A stretch of 5,006 bases of DNA, taken from assembly GCA_013813075.1 (NCBI GenBank), contig JACCSI010000701.1:1-5006 (forward strand), written 5' to 3'. Below are positions 1-3,998 of this stretch, one piece after another (position 1 is the stretch's first letter; each line of letters opens with the position of its first letter). The translations under genes were made by a program, and so were the position numbers. Below the pieces are notes generated by a model. It ran no database searches. It was given only the letters and a program-made list of their open reading frames with translations, and was not told the DNA's origin. The stretch is from Acidobacteriota bacterium (GTDB taxonomy: Bacteria > Acidobacteriota > Vicinamibacteria > Vicinamibacterales > UBA2999).

Positions 1-477
1 GCTGACCACCGCGACCGGGCCCGCGGCTCCGCCGCCGCGACGGTCATCGTCCGCCGTAAACGTGCGGCCGGCCACCGGCGCGACCCCGAGCACATCGAAG
101 AAGCGGCCGTTGACGAAGATGCCCACGACCGGGCGGGCCTCACCACCCGCGTTCAGGTTGAAACGGGCGCCGCCCTGCGCCAGCACGCCAGTGAAAAAGT
201 CCTGGTGGTCGCGGATGTATTCCCACTGCGGGTTGGTGAAGGAGGTATTGAGCTGGCGTCCGGGCTCGGTGGGCGGCTGCCCGAGAATGACGAGCTGATC
301 GGGCTGGTGGATGGGGAGCGTTTTCAACAGCAGGGCATTGACCAGACTGAAAATGGCGACGTTGGCGCCGATGCCCAGCGCCAGCGAGAGCATCGCGACG
401 ACACTGACCATCGGCGTCTGCCGGAGCAGCCGCAACGCAAACCTGAGATCGCGAAGAAGTGATTCCACTCGGGTCAT
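1..477 (-). CDS. ADOP-family permease, N-terminal part (MacB/FtsX-like), truncated by window edge
   Basis: This frame is open from an ATG at 477-475 to the left window edge, giving 159 residues with no stop. The layout is typical of acidobacterial duplicated orphan permeases. A short amphipathic start (LLRDLRFALRLLRQTP, residues 7-22) leads into one membrane helix at about 24-50, which contains the family-typical LALGIGAN (32-39) and IFSLVNALLL (42-51). A LP-x-x-x-P-D-x-LV stretch follows at 54-63. The extracytoplasmic MacB periplasmic-core-like domain then begins, with FFDVLGVAPVAGRTF at 126-140 and PVAVVS at 154-159. Full members are usually about 800 residues, so roughly four fifths is missing. 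Family members are FtsX-like membrane proteins, often with no ATPase gene beside them; their substrates are generally unknown. No ATPase or PadR gene lies on the upstream side here. The ATG sits only a few bases after the predicted transcription start, so translation may be leaderless. A GTG three codons later is the alternative start. Confidence 0.88.
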   Translation of the reverse strand, partial: MTRVESLLRDLRFALRLLRQTPMVSVVAMLSLALGIGANVAIFSLVNALLLKTLPIHQPDQLVILGQPPTEPGRQLNTSFTNPQWEYIRDHQDFFTGVLAQGGARFNLNAGGEARPVVGIFVNGRFFDVLGVAPVAGRTFTADDDRRGGGAAGPVAVVS

Positions 478-487
478 GCCAGGGGAC

Positions 488-515
488 CTTATACGAAGCT
501 ATTCGTAGGCGTCAA
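488..515 (-). promoter_or_regulatory. sigma70-like promoter of the ADOP permease gene
   Basis: Read on the minus strand, a -35 element TTGACG (510-515) and a -10 element TATAAG (488-493) are separated by 16 bp. Each matches the sigma70 consensus at five of six positions. Initiation is expected near 481-482, only about four or five bases before the ATG at 477, which implies a nearly leaderless transcript. This is the best-formed promoter in the window. It shows that the permease gene can be transcribed independently of the DUF3052 gene upstream. It is a sequence prediction only. Confidence 0.6.
492..507. promoter_or_regulatory. inverted-repeat operator candidate inside the ADOP promoter
   Basis: TACGAA and TTCGTA form perfect 6-bp inverted arms around a 4-base centre. 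The repeat fills the spacer between the predicted -35 and -10 boxes and touches the -10. A dimeric winged-helix repressor bound here would block RNA polymerase. ADOP genes are commonly found near PadR-type regulators, and BlaI/MecI-type repressors also use short symmetrical sites, but the sequence does not identify the binding protein. No regulator gene is present in the window. Confidence 0.5.
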
Positions 516-587
516 GCGGCTGTGAGGGCACCCTTGTGCGCTGGGCGCTTCTCGGGGTTGGACGCACAGCGGGGGCGACCGGTTGGG

Positions 588-1358
588 TTACGTGCGCCGC
601 TTGAATGCGAGACCGGACCACGTGTCGTCGATCGCGCAAATCTTGAAGTCCACCCAGCTGTCGGCCAGTCCGGATTCACGAACCACATTGCCATCGAGGT
701 CCGTCTTCACCCCGGACGTCTTTTTCGGCCAGACCATCCACACGGTCTGTCGTGACACGTGCTGCCCCAGGCCCGCAAGCTGCGCGTCAAGCTCGCGACG
801 ACTGCGCACGAACGCTATAAACAGTTCGCACTTCGCTGAAGGCTGGGCGGTGAAGATGACGTCCGCCAGTGTGGTCGCGAGCGTTTCAGCAAACCCTTTG
901 GGAGCCGCGATGAGGCACACGCGCATGCCGGCTTTGAGGCCGAGCTTCTGGAACACCGGTCTGGCGGTATACGCCGAGGACGGCGGCACGACTGGCGAGG
1001 TGGCGTGTTGAGCGATGGCTTTCGGGAGTGCCGTCCCCAGCTTGGGCCAGCTGGTGTAGGTCGCATCAGGCAGGAGGGCTTTGATCTGTGCAACCTTGGC
1101 GGGATCGCCATCGACAAACACGAGGGGCACGTGGCGCGTGCTCTTCGCATGCCGCACCCACATCGCGATCTCGCGCCCTTGAGATGGCAGCCGCGAGAGA
1201 TCAATGACAAACGCCTCCGGCGGATCGCCACGCAGCACCCGGAGGAGCGCAGGGCCGTCAACATCATCGAACTCGGCGTGATGCCCGATGGAGGCAAGCC
1301 GGAGCTTGCGCTCGCGACCTTCAGGTCCGTTCCAGTGAATGAGGCGAACTTTCGCCAT
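588..1358 (-). CDS. DUF3052 domain protein with an N-terminal receiver-like domain
   Basis: This is a 256-residue soluble protein with no signal peptide or membrane segment. Residues about 135-255 match the DUF3052 pattern: KLGLKAGMRV (138-147), APKGFAETL (152-160), FVRSRRELDAQL (183-194), WPKKTSGVKTDL (210-221), VVRESGL (225-231) and CAIDDTWSGLAFKRR (241-255). The function of DUF3052 is unknown. Residues 1-117 look like a degenerate response-regulator receiver fold. VIDLSRLP (51-58) puts Asp53 where a phospho-acceptor would sit, VPLVFVDGD (77-85) resembles beta-4, and Lys106 falls near the conserved lysine. The acidic pair expected after beta-1 is absent, so phosphorylation is doubtful. A Pro/Ser-rich linker (121-128) joins the halves. 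The start is 40 bp after the osmC stop, suggesting co-transcription. The ATG lacks a close Shine-Dalgarno, but no other in-frame start codon lies just upstream. Confidence 0.85.
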   Translation of the reverse strand: MAKVRLIHWNGPEGRERKLRLASIGHHAEFDDVDGPALLRVLRGDPPEAFVIDLSRLPSQGREIAMWVRHAKSTRHVPLVFVDGDPAKVAQIKALLPDATYTSWPKLGTALPKAIAQHATSPVVPPSSAYTARPVFQKLGLKAGMRVCLIAAPKGFAETLATTLADVIFTAQPSAKCELFIAFVRSRRELDAQLAGLGQHVSRQTVWMVWPKKTSGVKTDLDGNVVRESGLADSWVDFKICAIDDTWSGLAFKRRT

Positions 1359-1365
1359 ACCGAAT

Positions 1366-1393
1366 GGCGGGGCTGACCGCCTCCGCCCTCCTT
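1366..1393 (-). promoter_or_regulatory. displaced Shine-Dalgarno and small hairpin before the DUF3052 gene
   Basis: On the minus strand a strong AAGGAGG (1387-1393) lies 28 bases before the ATG at 1358, too far for normal use. Between them, GGCGG (1377-1381) and CCGCC (1366-1370) can pair around a 6-base loop. Folding this hairpin would reduce the effective spacing to about 12 bases. No in-frame start codon lies at normal distance from the motif, so it is either brought closer by folding or is a coincidence. Confidence 0.3.
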
Positions 1394-1398
1394 ATGCG

Positions 1399-1827
1399 CT
1401 ATTTGAGGGTGGCGTTCAACGTGATGTTCGGCACGCCCGCCAGTGCCCGCGACACCACACAGCCTTTCTTGGCGCCTTCGGCAAACTCCTGAAACTGGGC
1501 GGCGTCGATCCCTGGCACCACACCTTCGACCTCGAGATCAATACGCGTGATCGTCGGGCCGGCTTCGCTCGCGCCGAGATGCACCTTGGCGTTGGTCTTG
1601 ATGGTGGTCGGGTGGTGCCCCGCGCGGCCAAGCGCCGCAGCCAACGCCATCGAGAAGCAGCCGGCGTGGGCCGCGCCGATCAACTCTTCCGGGTTGGTGC
1701 CGGGCCCGGTCTCGAATCGCGACACAAACGAATACGCACCTTCGAACGCGCCACTGCCGAGACGCATCTTGCCGGCGCCTTCTTTCAGCGACCCGTTCCA
1801 CTCCGCACTTGCACCATGAACAGCCAT
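1399..1827 (-). CDS. osmC: OsmC-type peroxiredoxin (organic hydroperoxide reductase)
   Basis: This 142-residue protein has the length and motif order of OsmC, a thiol peroxidase that reduces organic and inorganic hydroperoxides in the cytoplasm as an intertwined homodimer. Counting from the ATG at 1827, the N-terminal A-x-W-x-G (residues 8-12) is followed by RFETGPGTNPEELIGAAHAG (37-56). Peroxidatic Cys57 lies in AAHAGCFSMAL and second Cys123 in KKGCVVSRAL. The Arg37 and Glu47/Glu48 expected around the active site are present. The usual C-P-V-S around the second cysteine reads C-V-V-S here. The pattern is closer to OsmC than to Ohr. I chose the ATG at 1827 over the adjacent GTG at 1830 because the Shine-Dalgarno GGAGGG (1831-1836) directly abuts the GTG, and because the ATG start matches the N-terminus of E. 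coli OsmC. The gene lies 200 bp after ftsB and is likely co-transcribed with the DUF3052 gene. Confidence 0.92.
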   Translation of the reverse strand: MAVHGASAEWNGSLKEGAGKMRLGSGAFEGAYSFVSRFETGPGTNPEELIGAAHAGCFSMALAAALGRAGHHPTTIKTNAKVHLGASEAGPTITRIDLEVEGVVPGIDAAQFQEFAEGAKKGCVVSRALAGVPNITLNATLK

Positions 1828-1830
1828 CAC

Positions 1831-1836
1831 CCCTCC
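1831..1836 (-). promoter_or_regulatory. Shine-Dalgarno of osmC
   Basis: GGAGGG on the minus strand lies three bases before the ATG at 1827 and immediately before an alternative GTG at 1830. The spacing favours the ATG. Confidence 0.55.
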
Positions 1837-1862
1837 ACGAATTCACTTAACACGTGCCGCAC

Positions 1863-1876
1863 GCCGTCGCGACGGC
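1863..1876. repeat. 14-bp perfect palindrome upstream of osmC
   Basis: GCCGTCGCGACGGC is identical to its own reverse complement and lies about 36 bp upstream of the osmC start. It could be an operator for a dimeric regulator. If transcribed, it could form a 5-bp hairpin with a CGCG loop. A possible minus-strand -10 TATGAT at 1899-1904 would place it in the leader, but no convincing -35 is visible. The rest of the 1837-2027 gap shows no gene or RNA that I can support. Confidence 0.35.
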
Positions 1877-2011
1877 CGCACAATTCCCGCGCTAGACCAT
1901 CATAGATCCGCCGACCACACAAAACCGCCACGACAGAGCGACTGGTCGTGAAAATCCGGGTCGCCGTCGCGTCTATCGATGCGGAGGTGTGCGGTGGCGT
2001 CTGTCGTTGGA

Positions 2012-2026
2012 CCGCAGTGGCTGCGG
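2012..2026 (-). terminator. stem-loop just after the ftsB stop codon
   Basis: CCGCAG and CTGCGG form a perfect 6-bp stem with a CCA loop, beginning one base after the TAA of ftsB. The bases that follow (TCCAACG on the minus strand) contain no T-tract, so this is not a canonical intrinsic terminator. It may stabilise the 3' end or act as a weak or U-less terminator. A second, looser repeat, CACGAC/GTCGTG at 1929-1950, lies further downstream, with a short T-run beyond it on the minus strand. Confidence 0.35.
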
Positions 2027-2027
2027 A

Positions 2028-2384
2028 TTATTTGTTGGGCTTTGGCGGGGCGTCCTTGATAATGAACAGCTTTTCGCCGGGCCTGATGAGTCCGAGCTCG
2101 CGGCGGGCGAACTCTTCGATGGCCGCCGGGTCTTCGCGCAAACGGCGCGCCTCGTCACGCAGCGCGACGTTGTCGCGGCGGGCACGCAGCAGCGACTGTT
2201 CGATCACAGCGAAATTGCGGCGCGCCTGCAAGCGGGAGATGAGTCCTTTGTCCCCGACGATCGCATCGATGACGAGCACAATCGTCACAAAGCCCATGAC
2301 GTACCGCGCCAGGCGCCGACCGGGTCGGGCTACTGAGCCGACCGGAGTCGCTTCCAGTTTCTTGCGCGCAGGCGTTTCGCTCAT
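2028..2384 (-). CDS. ftsB: cell division protein FtsB / DivIC-type septum formation initiator
   Basis: This is a 118-residue small bitopic protein. In E. coli FtsB forms a complex with FtsL and FtsQ that links early and late divisome proteins and activates septal peptidoglycan synthesis. A positively charged cytoplasmic tail (residues 1-27) precedes one transmembrane helix (about 28-43). GDKGLISR (44-51) corresponds to the Gly-rich turn after the helix in FtsB. A heptad-like coiled coil (about 51-84) follows, then the signature ARRELGLIRPGEKLF (93-107), equivalent to the RNEL-x-x-x-RPGE motif of E. coli FtsB. The tail is lysine/proline-rich. The N-terminal tail is longer than in E. coli. ATG at 2384 is preferred; an in-frame GTG directly precedes it at 2387, and neither has a clear Shine-Dalgarno. 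The gene stands alone: no enolase or ispD neighbour is visible, and cutA is divergent upstream. Confidence 0.87.
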   Translation of the reverse strand: MSETPARKKLEATPVGSVARPGRRLARYVMGFVTIVLVIDAIVGDKGLISRLQARRNFAVIEQSLLRARRDNVALRDEARRLREDPAAIEEFARRELGLIRPGEKLFIIKDAPPKPNK

Positions 2385-2399
2385 CACAGTTACGATGCG

Positions 2400-2428
2400 G
2401 TTGTACCACTTCGCGCCGTCAAGTACAA
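2400..2428 (-). promoter_or_regulatory. weak promoter candidate for ftsB
   Basis: On the minus strand TTGTAC (2423-2428) and TACAAC (2400-2405) are separated by 17 bp. They match the sigma70 consensus at three and four of six positions. Initiation would fall roughly 10 bases before the ftsB start. The boxes are imperfect and overlap the inverted repeats described at 2405-2443, so this is only a candidate. Confidence 0.25.
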
Positions 2429-2443
2429 GTGGTCAGCGACCAC
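2405..2443. repeat. overlapping alternative hairpins between ftsB and cutA
   Basis: ACCACTT (2405-2411) can pair with AAGTGGT (2427-2433) around a 15-base loop. GTGGTC (2429-2434) can instead pair with GACCAC (2438-2443) around an AGC loop. The two helices share the GTGGT bases and cannot form together. They lie in the 2385-2509 divergent region, 67 bases or more before the cutA start. They could act as a leader switch or as protein-binding sites; neither is demonstrated. Confidence 0.3.
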
Positions 2444-2509
2444 GGCAACGCAGGGTACCGCGCATCGCGCAAAAGTACAAGAACATTCCAACGAAGACGA
2501 GAGTAAATC

Positions 2510-2833
2510 ATGACTCCGCCGCCTGCTGTGGTCCTCGTGCTGACGACGTTTCCCACTGACCACGATCCGGTCGCGCTGGCGCGTGCCCTGGTCGACGAGC
2601 GACTCGCCGCCTGTGTCAACGTGCTACCCCCGATGTCCTCGGTCTACCGCTGGGAAGGAAAAGTGGAGCAGGCCACCGAGCACCAGCTGATCATCAAGAC
2701 GACTTCGGCACGGGTGCAATCGCTGAAGCGCCGCCTCAGCGACCTTCACCCGTACGAAGTGCCCGAACTGCTGGTCGTGCCGGTCAGTGACGGCGCCGCA
2801 CTCTACTTACGCTGGGTGTCGGACAGCGCCTGA
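2510..2833 (+). CDS. cutA: CutA1 divalent-cation tolerance protein
   Basis: This 107-residue protein matches CutA1 along its full length. CutA1 is a very stable trimeric, ferredoxin-like protein linked to copper and other divalent-metal tolerance in E. coli, though its exact biochemical role is unsettled. The visible hallmarks are LVLTTFP (9-15), LVDERLAACVNVLP (27-40), SSVYRWEGKVE (43-53), E-x-x-LIIKTT (57-65), LHPYEVPELLVVPV (79-92) and the C-terminal Y-L-x-W (99-102). Cys35 is the conserved cysteine. It is cytoplasmic, with no signal peptide. The ATG at 2510 follows a weak purine stretch (GAGAG about 8 bases upstream) and gives the standard length. The last ten codons overlap the 3' end of the convergent PLP enzyme gene by 31 bp. 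No metal-efflux gene or recognisable metal-responsive operator is nearby. Confidence 0.93.
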   Translation: MTPPPAVVLVLTTFPTDHDPVALARALVDERLAACVNVLPPMSSVYRWEGKVEQATEHQLIIKTTSARVQSLKRRLSDLHPYEVPELLVVPVSDGAALYLRWVSDSA

Positions 2834-3969
2834 TCGATGTCTTCCGTCAGGTCGTCGACATCTTCAATGCCGACCGAGATACGGATCAAGCCGTCGGTAA
2901 TGCCGATCGCCGCGCGTCGCTCTGGCGGGACCGACGCGTGGGTCATGATCGCCGGGTGTGAGATCAGTGTTTCGACGCCGCCCAGACTTTCTGCGAGCGA
3001 CATCAACCGGAAGCGCGGCAACACCGTCCGCGCTGCCTCGATCGAGCCGACGTCAAACGAAATCAGCCCACCAAAGCCGCGCATCTGCCTTTTCGCAAGC
3101 GCGTGATGCGGGTGATTGGCCAGCCCCGGGTAGATCACCGATTGGACCCGTGGATGGGCGGCCAGATGTTCGGCAATTGCCTGCGCATTCGAGTTGGTCC
3201 GTTCCATCCGGATCGGCATGGTCTTGGTGCCCCGCAGCACCAGCCACGAGTCCATCGGGCCCAGAATCGCGCCGGCCGCGTTCTGCACGAACTTCATCCA
3301 ATCGATATCGTCCTGATGCTTGAGCACCACCACTCCCCCGACGCTGTCGCTGTGGCCGTTGAGGAACTTGGTAGTGCTATGGGTCACGATGTCACAGCCC
3401 AATGCGAGCGGTTGCTGGACGTAGGGGCTGGCAAAGGTGTTGTCAACCACGACCCGAACGTTACGCGCGTGGGCAATCTCACTCGCCGCTGCGAGGTCGG
3501 TAATGCGCAGCATCGGGTTGGTCGGCGTCTCGATAAAAAGGTATTTCGTTTTCCCGGTAATCGCCTGGTCGATGGTCTCGAGCCGCGACGTGTCGACGTA
3601 GGTGAAATCGAGCCCGAACTTGCGGCGGACGCGCTCGAACAACCGGAACGTGCCACCATAGGTGTTGTCGCTCACAACCAGATGGTCTCCCGACTCGAGT
3701 CGGGTCAGAATGGCGTCGATGGCCGCCATGCCGGAAGCGAAGGCAAACGCCGCCGCGCCCTTTTCAATCGCGGCCAGATTGGCTTCGAGGGCCATCCTGG
3801 TCGGGTTCTGCGTCCGCCCATATTCGTACCCCTTGTGCTGACCAAGGCCTTCTTGAACATAAGTGGAAGTCTGGTAAATGGGCGTGATGATCGCGCCTGT
3901 CGACGGATCGGGCTCCTGGCCGGCGTGGATGCAAATGGTACTGAAGCGCGCGTTGTCGTTGAGTTTCAC
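2803..3969 (-). CDS. metB: cystathionine gamma-synthase / gamma-lyase family PLP enzyme
   Basis: This 388-residue protein is a full-length Cys/Met-metabolism PLP enzyme (fold type I). Family members make cystathionine from an activated homoserine ester and cysteine, or cleave it to cysteine, and act as cytosolic tetramers. TPIYQTSTY (29-37) starts the core. EYGRTQNPTR (49-58) holds Tyr50 and Arg52, which bind the PLP phosphate of the neighbouring subunit. SGMAAI (79-84) and Tyr104 stack on PLP. Asp176 in VVVDNTFASP binds the ring nitrogen, Lys201 in THSTTKFLNGHSD forms the Schiff base, and Arg363 in LIRIS binds the substrate carboxylate. Glu327 and SLGGVETLISHPAIMTHAS (328-346) are typical of gamma-synthases and gamma-lyases rather than beta-lyases. 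Synthase (metB) and lyase cannot be separated by eye. Translation starts at GTG (3969); no other in-frame start precedes Met59, and a weak AAGAGA lies upstream. The tail overlaps convergent cutA. Confidence 0.92.
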   Translation of the reverse strand: MKLNDNARFSTICIHAGQEPDPSTGAIITPIYQTSTYVQEGLGQHKGYEYGRTQNPTRMALEANLAAIEKGAAAFAFASGMAAIDAILTRLESGDHLVVSDNTYGGTFRLFERVRRKFGLDFTYVDTSRLETIDQAITGKTKYLFIETPTNPMLRITDLAAASEIAHARNVRVVVDNTFASPYVQQPLALGCDIVTHSTTKFLNGHSDSVGGVVVLKHQDDIDWMKFVQNAAGAILGPMDSWLVLRGTKTMPIRMERTNSNAQAIAEHLAAHPRVQSVIYPGLANHPHHALAKRQMRGFGGLISFDVGSIEAARTVLPRFRLMSLAESLGGVETLISHPAIMTHASVPPERRAAIGITDGLIRISVGIEDVDDLTEDIDQALSDTQRK

Positions 3970-3988
3970 GGTGCGTCTCTTTTACCAT
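3959..3988 (+). promoter_or_regulatory. weak promoter candidate for the membrane signalling gene
   Basis: TTGAGT (3959-3964) and TACCAT (3983-3988), each matching the sigma70 consensus at four of six positions, are 18 bp apart. Initiation would fall about four bases before the ATG at 3999. The -35 box lies within the first codons of the divergent PLP gene, as expected when only 29 bp separate the two starts. The match is modest. Confidence 0.25.
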
Positions 3989-3998
3989 CTTCACGCAA

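Noticed and set aside
62..508. Several short plus-strand open frames at the left edge
   Set aside because: All are antisense to the ADOP permease frame, which carries the family-specific residues.
478..587. Possible terminator after the DUF3052 gene
   Set aside because: A TGTGCG/CGCACA pairing exists, but its loop is over 20 bases and it lacks a T-tract, so it was not called as a terminator.
1339..1905. Plus-strand open frame of 188 codons
   Set aside because: It is antisense to osmC, which carries both catalytic cysteines and the full family pattern.
1837..2027. Possible tRNA or small RNA in the longest intergenic gap
   Set aside because: No cloverleaf-like arrangement or T-loop consensus was seen on either strand. 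The inverted repeats present are short and unconnected.
1948..2559. Plus-strand open frame of 203 codons
   Set aside because: It covers ftsB in antisense and runs into cutA in another frame. Its Ser/Arg-rich product is typical of shadow frames.
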